A stretch of 48,793 bases of DNA from Acidobacteriota bacterium (GTDB lineage Bacteria; Acidobacteriota; Thermoanaerobaculia; Multivoradales; SZUA-115), in assembly GCA_024277255.1 (NCBI GenBank), contig JAJRVQ010000183.1:1-48793 (forward strand). Direction: 5' to 3'. This document shows positions 15,800 to 24,317 of this stretch, piece by piece (within the stretch, counting starts at the first letter, position 1; every line of letters begins with the position of its first letter). The translations under genes and the position numbers were made by a program. Below the pieces are notes generated by a model. The model was not told the origin of the DNA, searched no databases, and saw only the letters and a list, made by a program, of their open reading frames with translations.

Positions 15800-17563
15800 A
15801 TGTCGCCACAATGTTTTAAGGTCCCTACGCTCTGTATCGCCGCACTGGCTCTACTGGCGGGGACCTCCGCCACCGCCCAAGTTCGCGAAGCTCCGATGGA
15901 AAAGATGCCTGGCGTATTCGACTCTGCCAAGGTAGCCGCTGAGCGCGCCACCCTGAGCGAGCGCCTGGTTTCGCAGGAAGGCGAGGAAGAAGCCCGCGGC
16001 CTGGTCGTCGAGCCGACCGCCGCCGACCTCGAGAGAATGGCCAACGCGTCGCAGGATCAAGGCCGCCTGCTGGTCGGCGTGACCAACGAGTTGAGCGCCC
16101 AAGTCCGCTTCGACAACCTCAACGTCCGGCTCGGCCGTCGTGCCGTTCGTGGACCGGCCGGCGGCATCTTGCGCCTCCAGCCCACCGAATTCACCTGGTA
16201 CACCACCATCCGCTCCGCAGGTGCTAGTGCGGTTCGTCTCCACTTTACCGACACCGATCTTCCCAAGGGTGCCGAGATGTTCGTCTACGCCCGCGGCGGC
16301 GAGGCCTTCGGCCCCTACACCGGCACTGGCGTCTTCGAGCACGGCGAGTTCTGGTCGAACGCGCTGGTCGGCGACGAAGTACGGCTGCAGATCCACTACA
16401 GCGGACCCAACGCCCTGCGCGCGCTGTACAACACCAAGCTGAACATCAGCGACGTCGTCCACCTCGGCGAGCGTTTTCTCTACGGTGTGATGCGCGACCC
16501 CGACAATGCCAACCTGCCCGAGGCCTTCTGCTCGTTCAACGCCAGCTGCGTTCAAAACGCCTCCTGCTCGTCGATTCCGTCGGCGATTCAGCCGGCCCGC
16601 AACGCGGTCGCGCACTTGCAGTTCGTGGTCGGATCGAGCGCCTTCATTTGCAGCGGCGGCCTGCTCAACGACACCGACAGCTCGACCACCATCCCCTACC
16701 TGTTGACCGCCAACCACTGCTTCAGCACCAGCAGCTCGGCCAACAGCTTGCAGGCCTTCTTCCAGTTCAGCACCTCGTGCGGCGGTAGCTGCTTCAACCC
16801 CAGCGGCGCGGTACCCACCGTCAACGGCTCGACCTTGAAGTCCACCGGCAGCAACGCCGACTACACCCTGGTGCAGCTCAACAGCGCCGCCCCCGCCGGC
16901 AGCACCCTCCTCGGCTGGACTTCCGCGGCGGTCGCCTTCTCCAACGGTACGGCTCTGTTCAGAGTCCACCACCCGAAGGGCGCCCCGCAGGCCTATTCGA
17001 CCAGCAACGTCAGCACCACCGTGGGCACCTGCTCCTCGTGGCCGCGCGGCGATCGTATTTACCAGAACAAGAACTTCGGAGCCACCGAAGGCGGCAGCAG
17101 CGGCTCTCCGGTGATGAACTCCAGCGGCCAGGTCGTCGGTCAGTTGTCCGGTGCCTGCGGCACCGATCCCGGCAACGCCTGCGGCTCCGCGGCGACGGTA
17201 GACGGCGCCTTCGCCGCCTACTTCTCCAGCGTCTCGCAGTTCCTCGATCCGCCGGCCGGCGGTGGCGGTTGCCACGTCGGCGCCAACGGCGGCGGTAGCT
17301 TCTGCACCAACAGCTGTAAGTGCGACGCCGGCGAAGGCGATTGCGACAGCGACGCCCAGTGCAACGCCGGCCTGGTCTGCGCCACCAACGTCGGTCCGAA
17401 CTACGGCTTCGCCAGCTGGGTCGACGTCTGTGAAACACCGTCCAGCAACCCGAACTCCTGCGTCGGCAACTGCGGTAGCCAGGCTCCGGGCGGCTGCTGG
17501 TGCGACTCCGCCTGCTCCTCCTTCGGCGACTGCTGCTCCGACAAGTTCTCCATCTGCGGATAG
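15800..17563 (+). CDS. secreted trypsin-fold serine protease with two C-terminal Cys-rich modules
   Basis: This is a 587-residue preproprotein. A signal peptide (FKVPTLCIAALALLAGTSATA) is followed by an N-terminal propeptide-like region of about 230 residues. The protease domain (about 240-480) is of the lysyl-endopeptidase-like S1 type: TANHCF (His306), ADYTLVQL (Asp), and EGGSSGSPV (Ser434), with several disulfide-type Cys. After it comes a Cys-rich module (residues about 492-545) with SCKCDAGEGDCDSDAQC and VDVCE, similar to dickkopf/colipase-like knots. The C-terminal 35 residues have the eight-Cys somatomedin B pattern. It is probably secreted, with the Cys-rich modules for binding or stability. 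It is divergent from allantoinase and monocistronic, with its own terminator. A role in feeding on extracellular protein is likely; cleavage specificity is not certain. Confidence 0.82.
   Translation: MSPQCFKVPTLCIAALALLAGTSATAQVREAPMEKMPGVFDSAKVAAERATLSERLVSQEGEEEARGLVVEPTAADLERMANASQDQGRLLVGVTNELSAQVRFDNLNVRLGRRAVRGPAGGILRLQPTEFTWYTTIRSAGASAVRLHFTDTDLPKGAEMFVYARGGEAFGPYTGTGVFEHGEFWSNALVGDEVRLQIHYSGPNALRALYNTKLNISDVVHLGERFLYGVMRDPDNANLPEAFCSFNASCVQNASCSSIPSAIQPARNAVAHLQFVVGSSAFICSGGLLNDTDSSTTIPYLLTANHCFSTSSSANSLQAFFQFSTSCGGSCFNPSGAVPTVNGSTLKSTGSNADYTLVQLNSAAPAGSTLLGWTSAAVAFSNGTALFRVHHPKGAPQAYSTSNVSTTVGTCSSWPRGDRIYQNKNFGATEGGSSGSPVMNSSGQVVGQLSGACGTDPGNACGSAATVDGAFAAYFSSVSQFLDPPAGGGGCHVGANGGGSFCTNSCKCDAGEGDCDSDAQCNAGLVCATNVGPNYGFASWVDVCETPSSNPNSCVGNCGSQAPGGCWCDSACSSFGDCCSDKFSICG
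17456..17560 (+). other. somatomedin B-like domain of the protease
   Basis: Eight cysteines occur with the spacing C-x3-C, CxC, C, CC, C: CVGNCG, GGCWCDSAC, FGDCCSD and SICG. This matches the disulfide-knot pattern of the mainly animal somatomedin B domain (as in vitronectin). It is the last domain of the secreted protease. Confidence 0.7.
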
Positions 17564-17598
17564 TCCGCGACGTCCCTAGTGGACGATAACTTCAGAAG

Positions 17599-17631
17599 CG
17601 CCCGGAGGCCGTGCGGCCACCGGGCGTTTTT
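17599..17631 (+). terminator. intrinsic terminator after the secreted protease
   Basis: The hairpin CGCCCGG-A-GGCCG / CGGCC-A-CCGGGCG, with a tight loop, is followed directly by a run of five Ts. It lies 36 bp after the protease stop and 3 bp before the end of the convergent methyltransferase gene. In the minus direction no U-tract follows, so it terminates mainly the protease transcript. Confidence 0.85.
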
Positions 17632-17634
17632 CCG

Positions 17635-18837
17635 TTAGCGATGGCCCACGAGTTCGACCTGTGGCGTACAACAGCTCAACCGGCAGGAGCGGCTGCCTAC
17701 TCTAGCCACGTAGCGATCGGCGGAGCCGGCTTGCCAGTCGACTTCGACTACGCGCTCCCCCTCGTCGTCTCCGCTCTCCAATCGCCACAGATCCTCCGGC
17801 TCGATGCCGCGCAAGCGCGCTTGGCGCAAGGCTGTCGCCAGTTGCCCGGCGGTCTCGATATCCTCGCGACGACGCAGCAAACGAAGCGCCTCCACCTCCT
17901 TGACCAAGCGAGCGTTGGGGATGCTGTGGAGGGTCAGGTGGACGCCTGGTTTGCCACCCAGCCATCGGCGCAATGCACTCGCGGAGAGGGCCTCATCGCG
18001 CCAATCCACTTCTTTCCGATCATCCTCGGCGGCCAGTGGGCGACAGGGATCATCCTCCAGCCGAATGGCGGCATCGTATCGGAAGCAGGTGAGTTCGTTG
18101 TGACGCCGGCCGCGCTTGAGCTGAGTCTTGACCGAGGCCAAGCAGGGCAGCTCCACGGCGATCGCTTCGATATCGGTCGGATCGAAAGTCAGCTCCATTT
18201 CGGTCGCGACGTTGCGCTCCACTTCGCTGGCCAGCTCAGCGAGAGGGCGGTCGGAGTCAGCTTGACGCAGCAGCACTGACGAGTGAAAGCAGGGCAGAAG
18301 CGAACGGCTCCGCAGGTCGCCCAAGAAGAGCGTTCCTCCGGGAGCGACGTGCTCCACCGCAGAGTCCAACACCCGCTGGAGGTAGTCTGCGTCAGGGAAG
18401 TACTGGACCACCGAGTTGAGCACCACCAGGTCGAAGCGATCGGTCGCCGCCAAGGGTAGGGCGTCGGCCTGTCCTTCGCACAGTTTCACCCCCTCGACCC
18501 CCGCCGCCCGGACCTGCTGGTCAACATAGGCCAAGGCGCTGGACGAGAAATCGACGCCGTAGTAACTCGCGCAGCGCGGTGCGATGCGCAGTAGAAGCAT
18601 GCCGGTACCGCAGCCGATCTCCAGCACCCTCGTCGGCGCCAAGGAGAGAATCCGCCCGACCGTGCCGCCGACCCATTCGCGCATCTCGGCGGCCGGAATC
18701 GGCAACCCGGTGTAACTGCTCGTCCAGCCGGCGAGGTTCAAACTTGGATCGCCTTCGCTCACCGGCTGCTCGTAGGCGTCGTCCCACAAGGCTCGCCAAT
18801 GATCGAGTTTCTCGTTGACCACGGTACCGGGATTCAA
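17635..18837 (-). CDS. stand-alone N-methyltransferase of the NRPS-embedded type
   Basis: This is a 400-residue SAM-dependent methyltransferase. Motif I is VLEIGCGTG (residues 71-79), with GVDFSSSAL, LVVLNSVVQYFPD and GGTLFLGDLRS following. The preceding WRALWDDAYEQ and GWTSSYTGLPIPAAEMREW, and the later TLHSIPNARL, are hallmarks of the N-methyltransferase domains inserted into NRPS A domains. Here the domain is a separate gene at the end of an NRPS operon, so it probably methylates amide nitrogen of carrier-bound aminoacyl or peptidyl units in trans, or the released peptide. The start is TTG, overlapping the radical SAM stop (TTGA, 4 bp). An alternative is the in-frame GTG a few codons downstream. 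Confidence 0.82.
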   Translation of the reverse strand: MNPGTVVNEKLDHWRALWDDAYEQPVSEGDPSLNLAGWTSSYTGLPIPAAEMREWVGGTVGRILSLAPTRVLEIGCGTGMLLLRIAPRCASYYGVDFSSSALAYVDQQVRAAGVEGVKLCEGQADALPLAATDRFDLVVLNSVVQYFPDADYLQRVLDSAVEHVAPGGTLFLGDLRSRSLLPCFHSSVLLRQADSDRPLAELASEVERNVATEMELTFDPTDIEAIAVELPCLASVKTQLKRGRRHNELTCFRYDAAIRLEDDPCRPLAAEDDRKEVDWRDEALSASALRRWLGGKPGVHLTLHSIPNARLVKEVEALRLLRRREDIETAGQLATALRQARLRGIEPEDLWRLESGDDEGERVVEVDWQAGSADRYVARVGSRSCRLSCCTPQVELVGHR

Positions 18838-20510
18838 ACCGCCACCTCGATCGGCGGCGCCGAAGAGAGAGCTTCCCTGGCCACATGGGCCAGATCGTCA
18901 CCGTAGAGTTCACCGCAGATGCGGACCAGCTCCATCTCCTGGCGGGCAAAGCCCTGCGGCTCGTCGTCGAGGGTGGCGACCAGCATGCGGTGAGCCAGGC
19001 GTGCGAATTCCTTGATCTTGTCCAGGCGCATTCCGAGACCGAGCAAGTAGGGCAAGGTCTCGAAGCTGAAGCCGGTGAGCGGCATGATGGTCGGCACTTC
19101 GATGTTGTTGTAAATGTAGTCCACCCACTGCGCCGCCTCCCGCCAGTTCATCGTCTTGTGGCGCCAGCTATAGCCGGCGCCCAGGATGCCCAGCTCCTCG
19201 GCTCGCTCGTGGATCGGAGCCAGCGTGTCGTGGTACCAGAGACCGGTCATGTAAAAATCGGGGGCGGTGCGCTGAATGAACTCGAAAGTGTTGCGTGCCG
19301 TTCGTTGCGTCTCGCCGGGGAAGCCCATGAAGAACATGGCGTAGGCGAGGATGCCGTTGGCCTTGAGGTTGGCGATTCCCTGCTCGTACAGTTCGACCGT
19401 AGCCCGCTTGTTCATCATCGTCAGCACGTCGGAATCACCCGACTCGATACCGAGCAGTGAGCCGAAGCAGTTGCTCTCCGCCATCAAGTCGATCGCCTCT
19501 GCGTCCGCGTTGCCGGCGCGCAGGAACGACATCCAGCGAAAGGTGAACTTGTTGCGAATCATCATCCGCAACAGCTCCTTGAAGCGGCGAATCGGCACGT
19601 TGAAGGTGTCGTCGATGAAGTGCACCGAGCGCACACCGATCTCCTCGAGCTGGCGCAGTTCGCGCTCCACCAGGTCGATATCGGTGAGACTCAGCGCACC
19701 GGCCATCCGCGGGTAGTTGCAGAAGGAGCAGGAAAAGGCGCAACTACGCGCCGTGCGGGTCAGCGTCATTGGTTCCAGATAGTGCGGGTCGAACTGACTC
19801 CAGTCGATCGAATTCTCGTTCATCACGTTGTCTTCGCTCAGCCGGGAGGTACGCCGGAAGGAACCGTCGCTGTCGCGGTAGATCAAGTTTTCGATCTTCG
19901 AGAGGTCCGGAGATGCGGTTGAACGCAGCGCCATCAGAATCCGCGACAGGGTCAGCTCCCCCTGCGATTCCTGCACGTAGATATCCGCCCCGATCGTCTC
20001 AAAGATGAAGTCTTGCGTTGCGGCATCGTTACCCTGGCAAATATTGAACACGTGAGGACCGCCGACGATGATCACCGTCTCCGGACTGAGTTCCCGCACG
20101 AAACGTACGATCTCCTGAATCGGCGTGGGCTCCACATAGAAAGTCGTGGTGATCGCCACCGCCCTGTGGGGCTCGCGCAGCAGAGCCTCCAGCAGCGCCT
20201 TCTGCGGCTGGAAGGTGTTGACAATCTCGGCCGAGAGACCACAACCTCTGAGGAAGTTACGCAGATAGCAGGATGCAAGGTTGGTCGGGCCGAAGCTCGA
20301 CAGCTTCGACTCACGCCCGGTCGCCAGGCTGATCCCATAGTTCATCAGATCCATATAGGTCACCCTCTTGCCTTTGAAGAGGATCGAGTTGGTCTTCCCC
20401 TCTCCATAGGCGCCGGTGGTCGATGCGGTCATCCGCTGGCGCTCGACGAAGTCCTGGTAGTTACCTTCGTTGTGCCCCACCAGTATGCAGTCGAGAATCG
20501 CTGGGTTCAT
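18834..20510 (-). CDS. B12-binding radical SAM enzyme (class B, PhpK-like)
   Basis: This is a 558-residue protein. The N-terminal half has a cobalamin-binding Rossmann-type pattern (AVAITTTFYVEPTPIQE, VIIVGGPHVF). The radical SAM core has CAFSCSFCNYPR (C-x3-C-x2-C, about residues 256-264), LREL-type spacing, FIDDTFN and GIESGD. This combination is typical of class B methyltransferases that act on unreactive carbon or phosphorus. The opening (DCILVGHNEGNYQDF) reminds me of the PhpK family annotated as P-methyltransferases, many of which lie in NRPS clusters without phosphinate genes. C-methylation of a residue or precursor is the most likely role; epimerisation or cyclisation cannot be excluded. 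GGAGG lies 6 bp before the ATG. It lies 44 bp after the DUF5916 gene and is coupled to the methyltransferase. Confidence 0.75.
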   Translation of the reverse strand: MNPAILDCILVGHNEGNYQDFVERQRMTASTTGAYGEGKTNSILFKGKRVTYMDLMNYGISLATGRESKLSSFGPTNLASCYLRNFLRGCGLSAEIVNTFQPQKALLEALLREPHRAVAITTTFYVEPTPIQEIVRFVRELSPETVIIVGGPHVFNICQGNDAATQDFIFETIGADIYVQESQGELTLSRILMALRSTASPDLSKIENLIYRDSDGSFRRTSRLSEDNVMNENSIDWSQFDPHYLEPMTLTRTARSCAFSCSFCNYPRMAGALSLTDIDLVERELRQLEEIGVRSVHFIDDTFNVPIRRFKELLRMMIRNKFTFRWMSFLRAGNADAEAIDLMAESNCFGSLLGIESGDSDVLTMMNKRATVELYEQGIANLKANGILAYAMFFMGFPGETQRTARNTFEFIQRTAPDFYMTGLWYHDTLAPIHERAEELGILGAGYSWRHKTMNWREAAQWVDYIYNNIEVPTIMPLTGFSFETLPYLLGLGMRLDKIKEFARLAHRMLVATLDDEPQGFARQEMELVRICGELYGDDLAHVAREALSSAPPIEVAV

Positions 20511-20554
20511 CGCTGGCCTCCAGTGTTTTTCAATCGCCGCTTCGACCTTCCACC

Positions 20555-22843
20555 TCAGTAGAGGAAGGCATAACCCAGTTTCAAGAAGAAGGTGCGATCG
20601 GTCTGCTGCAATGAGATGTCCTGCTGCCCCACGCGGGTGTCGGTATAGCCGACGAAGAGGACAGTCTGCGGGTTGATCTTGTATGAATAGAGCAATTGTA
20701 CGAACAGGTCGTTGTCCTCCTCCTCCACCCGCCTCAAGTAGAGGTCCGGATCTCGATTGATGCTCTGGTACTGGAAGATGCCGCGGGCGAACGAGCGCAC
20801 GTTGAAGTTGTAGATGATATTGGCCTGCGCCAGATCGGCGGTAAAAAGGCGACCTCCCTCGACGTCGAGCTCTTGGCGCACGTAGTCGAGTTCTACCGAC
20901 AGATGACGCCCCAAACGCATCAGCATATTGGGGCTAATCAACAACTGGTCGCCCTGGCGCCGGTTGGCGAAATCGATCTCGTCTCCGCTCCTGATAGCGA
21001 GCGAAGTGCGCACATTGCCACTGGGATTGAACTGACCGAACAGGCGAACCTTCTTCAGGTCGTAGGTCACGCCGGCGAAGAACTCCTCATTGTCAAAGAG
21101 CTGCAACTGAATCAAGGACTGCCGCGGCCCCTGGTAGATACCGAACACTTCGATCGCTTCATCGGTCAGCAAGCCACTGTGATCCTCAGTGCGTAGGGCG
21201 TTGCCGCCAAAGCTCATCTGGGCGTACCAATCACCCCTTTTGCCATAGATCACTCGCTCGTAGCCGATCTCCGAGGTCTTGACATCGACACGCCGGATGA
21301 AGCCGGCATCAGCGCGAAACTCGGGGTCGAGGTCCTCGTAGCGCACGAAACCCTTCCAGAGTTTCGCGAAGTGGTCATATTTCACGGTAAAAGCATCGCC
21401 GTCGAAGGAGTCGGTCGGCTGGCCGAAGCGAGCGGCGGTCGCTGTCGGATACAACGTGTCGGAGCGCAGGTACTGCACCCGCACCGTGTCCGAAGGCGTG
21501 AAACGCAAGAAGCCGTCGAGGCCACCCACGCGGTTGTGGTAGTCGTCACCCTCCCGGCCGGTGTAGAGCACACCCAGGGCCGAGAAGTTGCCCACTTCGC
21601 GCGTGTAGTGGACCACGCCGGTGGTCACGTCGGCATCCAGAAAGGCGAAGGCCGAACCCTGGTTGCCGGGGATCAGAATATTGTTGATCCGGTCGTCAGC
21701 GACGAAGACACCTAAGGTGTTCTTCCCCTCTTTGGCGGAGAGCTTGGCACCCCAGCGCGGATCGGCCACGGTGCGAGTAAACACGGCAGCGAGCGGCGTC
21801 TGAAAGAGATCCGCCCCCTCCAGGAAGAAGGGTCGTTTCTCCGGGAAGAAGAGGGCGAATCGGGTGTTGATATCGAGCTGCGCCACGTCTGCTTCGACTT
21901 GTGAGAAGTCGGGATTGACCGTAGCATTCAAGGTGATATTCGGCGTAATCCCCCAGCGCACCGAAACACCCGCATCGATGTCCTCTTCGACATTCTGCAG
22001 TTTACCGTCAGGGAAACTGTCCAAGCTATCCGTGCTGACACCGGTCAGAGTGGGGGTGATCTCCAGGTTGTTACCGGTCCTCAGATTCTTGAAGCCTGAG
22101 ATCTTGTTCTCTTGACACAGCAGGCAGTCCTTCTCGCGATCGGTGAAGCGCGAGGAGATGCGGTAGCGCACGCTACGCGGGTAGCTGCGGAATGCTTCAT
22201 ACCCCCAGGTCTGCGCTTCCTCGCTGCGTGGAAAACGTAGCTGTTTGAGTGGGACAGCCACCTCGACGACGTACCCATCAGCATTGACCCGACCGGCGGA
22301 GTCCCAGATCAGATCCATCGAGAAGTCCTCTCGCGCGGTACGTTCCGAGAACATGGCGTCGACCTGCACACCGAGGGGGTTGACCCGAAAATGGAAAGCA
22401 CGCCGTTCGTCGTCAAAGGTGTCGAGAGTAAAACCAACGTGATCGTCCTGAATGAACAGCCCAACCGCGTCTCGGTCCATGAGGTGGGCACGGATCTCCT
22501 GCGGATTCGGATCGAAAGCGCGGAAGGCAACATAGAGGTTAGCGCGATCGTAAGTGACCAGCGACTCGGTTCTCACCGCCGGCGTGCCGTTATCGCTCGG
22601 ATACCACTCATAGGGCAGATCGACGACCAATGCACTCTCCCAGGCCGCCTCGTCGAGCACGCCGTCAATCTTGATCGGCGAAGTCGCCTCTGTCACCTCG
22701 AAGTGCCTCAGCGACGGTGCGGCAGCCGTCGCTTGCTCTTGCTTCTGCGCCGCCATCGGCGCGACGAGCGCGAGCGTAAGCGCCAGCCCTGGGCAGACCA
22801 TTCTGACAAACTTCTTCGACCAGCTTTCAAATACTGTCTTCAT
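20555..22843 (-). CDS. DUF5916 outer-membrane protein with N-terminal CBM9-like domain
   Basis: This is a 762-residue protein. A signal peptide (VCPGLALTLALVAPMAAQ) is followed by a carbohydrate-binding family 9-like domain (about 50-240): IKIDGVLDEAAWE, LVTYDRANLYVAFRAFD and VEVAVPLKQLRF. The rest is the DUF5916 region: NATVNPDFSQVEADVAQLDIN, FFPEKRPFFLEGADLF, then alternating beta-strands ending in an aromatic FLKLGYAFLY, as in outer-membrane barrels. An upstream in-frame extension is rejected because it is Arg/Lys-rich and because GGAGG (22852-22856) fixes the ATG at 22843. It lies 13 bp after the MFS gene in the NRPS operon, so it may pass the peptide or its metal complex across the outer membrane. 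No transport role is proven for the family. Confidence 0.8.
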   Translation of the reverse strand: MKTVFESWSKKFVRMVCPGLALTLALVAPMAAQKQEQATAAAPSLRHFEVTEATSPIKIDGVLDEAAWESALVVDLPYEWYPSDNGTPAVRTESLVTYDRANLYVAFRAFDPNPQEIRAHLMDRDAVGLFIQDDHVGFTLDTFDDERRAFHFRVNPLGVQVDAMFSERTAREDFSMDLIWDSAGRVNADGYVVEVAVPLKQLRFPRSEEAQTWGYEAFRSYPRSVRYRISSRFTDREKDCLLCQENKISGFKNLRTGNNLEITPTLTGVSTDSLDSFPDGKLQNVEEDIDAGVSVRWGITPNITLNATVNPDFSQVEADVAQLDINTRFALFFPEKRPFFLEGADLFQTPLAAVFTRTVADPRWGAKLSAKEGKNTLGVFVADDRINNILIPGNQGSAFAFLDADVTTGVVHYTREVGNFSALGVLYTGREGDDYHNRVGGLDGFLRFTPSDTVRVQYLRSDTLYPTATAARFGQPTDSFDGDAFTVKYDHFAKLWKGFVRYEDLDPEFRADAGFIRRVDVKTSEIGYERVIYGKRGDWYAQMSFGGNALRTEDHSGLLTDEAIEVFGIYQGPRQSLIQLQLFDNEEFFAGVTYDLKKVRLFGQFNPSGNVRTSLAIRSGDEIDFANRRQGDQLLISPNMLMRLGRHLSVELDYVRQELDVEGGRLFTADLAQANIIYNFNVRSFARGIFQYQSINRDPDLYLRRVEEEDNDLFVQLLYSYKINPQTVLFVGYTDTRVGQQDISLQQTDRTFFLKLGYAFLY

Positions 22844-22851
22844 TGGATCCG

Positions 22852-22856
22852 CCTCC
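22852..22856 (-). promoter_or_regulatory. ribosome-binding site fixing the DUF5916 start
   Basis: GGAGG on the minus strand lies 8 bp before the ATG at 22843. It supports that start over the longer frame that would run into the MFS gene. Confidence 0.65.
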
Positions 22857-24245
22857 CTATGCTTTCGCCGCCGCGGCGTCGGTTGTGACCGTGTCCTCTT
22901 CTTCGTCCTCTTCCGCCTCCCTGGACGGTGGCGGCGCCGATGAGAAGTCCGGCAGTTCGGTTTCAACGTTGCGCACCCTGGGGTTCAGGAAACCCCAGAG
23001 GGCGGCGAGGGCCGGCACGATCGCCAAGACCAGATACATCAGCCCGATGCCACGACCGGGGCCAATCCCAATCACCTTGCCGACGGTGGCGGCCAGCGGC
23101 CCCCCCGCGAGCAAGAGTGGATTGAAAACTTTGTCAGCCAGCGGCCCGGCCGAGAAGTCACCGATCGGCACGGTGAATTGCGCGATCATCCGTCGCATCG
23201 AGAAGACACGGCCTTGCAGGTCCGGTTCCACTTTGGCCATCCAGATCGCTTGGCTACTGGCGTTCATGATTGGCACGACGGCGTACAGCAGGATGACGCC
23301 GGCGCCGACCAGCCAGATCGAAGGTCTCAAACCGATCATGACGAAGCAGATGAAGTACATGGCGCCAGCACCGAGAACACCATAGATCTTCTTTTTCGGG
23401 CCGCCGGTCACGCTCATGATGCCGCCACCGATCAGCATGCCAATTCCGACCATTGACATGATAATTCCCACTCCCGCCTCCGACGCGAAACCGAGCACCA
23501 TCGGCATCAACGCCACTCCGGTCACGCTCGCCGCCAAGTTGAGCACGGCGAAGAACATCAGAAGGTTGAACAGGCCCTTGCGCTGTCGAATGTATCCCCA
23601 AGCAAACCCGACTTCCTGCCAGATAGACCCTTTCGCCCGCTGGCCTTCCGCGCTCACCGGCGGCCGCGGAATACGCACCATTGCCAGCGTGAACACGGCG
23701 AAGAGGAAGGTCGCGAAGTCGATCATCAAAACGCTCGCCAGGCTCATGAACGAGAGCAGCATCCCGGCTAGCGCGGGCGCCGCGATGGTGATGGCCGCGC
23801 CGCCAAACTGGAGCATTCCGTTCACCCTTCCGTACTGTTCCTTCGGCACCAGCAAGGTAATGGACGCCATGTAGGCCGGCCACTGGAAGGTTTGAGCAAT
23901 CGACCCCACTACGACTCCGATATAAACATGCCAGAGCTGCAAGTTGTCTTGCGATAACAACCAGGCCACGGTCAGAGTAATGATGGCCGGTGCGATGTCC
24001 GAGCCGATCATCACGAGACGGCGGCTCCAACGATCGACCAATGCTCCCGCGAAGGGAGCCAGCAAGGTGCCAGGAAGGCTGGCCAGGACGATGGCCACGG
24101 TGTAGCTGGTGACGTTGTCGGTCTGCCTCAGAATCCAGATCGAGAGCGAGAAAGTGGTCAAGGCGGAACCGATCAACGAGACTAGCTGGCCTATCCAGAT
24201 AATCGCGAAGATTCGATACCCACGCTTACTAGGTTGTTCCGTCAT
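22857..24245 (-). CDS. MFS efflux transporter (DHA3/EntS-like)
   Basis: This is a 462-residue, 12-helix major facilitator. Visible helices include IFAIIWIGQLVSLIGSALTT, ALVDRWSRRLVMIGSD (the loop 2-3 motif, DRxxRR) and IGVVVGSIAQTFQWPAYMAS, then LLMFFAVLNLAASVTGVALM and GAGVILLYAVVPIMNASSQA. This is the drug:H+ antiporter-3 type that includes macrolide and siderophore exporters. A longer start at 24272 has no ribosome-binding site, whereas the ATG at 24245 has GGAGG (24252-24256) 6 bp upstream. The C-terminus ends in an unusual acidic tail (REAEEDEEEDT). It lies between the NRPS genes and the outer-membrane protein, so it probably exports the peptide product across the inner membrane. Confidence 0.82.
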   Translation of the reverse strand: MTEQPSKRGYRIFAIIWIGQLVSLIGSALTTFSLSIWILRQTDNVTSYTVAIVLASLPGTLLAPFAGALVDRWSRRLVMIGSDIAPAIITLTVAWLLSQDNLQLWHVYIGVVVGSIAQTFQWPAYMASITLLVPKEQYGRVNGMLQFGGAAITIAAPALAGMLLSFMSLASVLMIDFATFLFAVFTLAMVRIPRPPVSAEGQRAKGSIWQEVGFAWGYIRQRKGLFNLLMFFAVLNLAASVTGVALMPMVLGFASEAGVGIIMSMVGIGMLIGGGIMSVTGGPKKKIYGVLGAGAMYFICFVMIGLRPSIWLVGAGVILLYAVVPIMNASSQAIWMAKVEPDLQGRVFSMRRMIAQFTVPIGDFSAGPLADKVFNPLLLAGGPLAATVGKVIGIGPGRGIGLMYLVLAIVPALAALWGFLNPRVRNVETELPDFSSAPPPSREAEEDEEEDTVTTDAAAAKA

Positions 24246-24251
24246 GGTCCG

Positions 24252-24256
24252 CCTCC
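24252..24256 (-). promoter_or_regulatory. ribosome-binding site fixing the MFS start
   Basis: GGAGG on the minus strand lies 6 bp before the ATG at 24245. The alternative ATG at 24272 has none. Confidence 0.6.
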
Positions 24257-24317
24257 ATGAAGCATTGTTCATTAGTTTTATGTTGCACGGGTGTTGAGTC
24301 CGTAAGGGAAAGCCGGG

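Noticed and set aside
15851..17275. 474-codon frame antisense to the secreted protease
   Set aside because: The translation is Gly/Ala/Val/Arg repetitive without domains. The opposite strand encodes a complete protease with catalytic triad.
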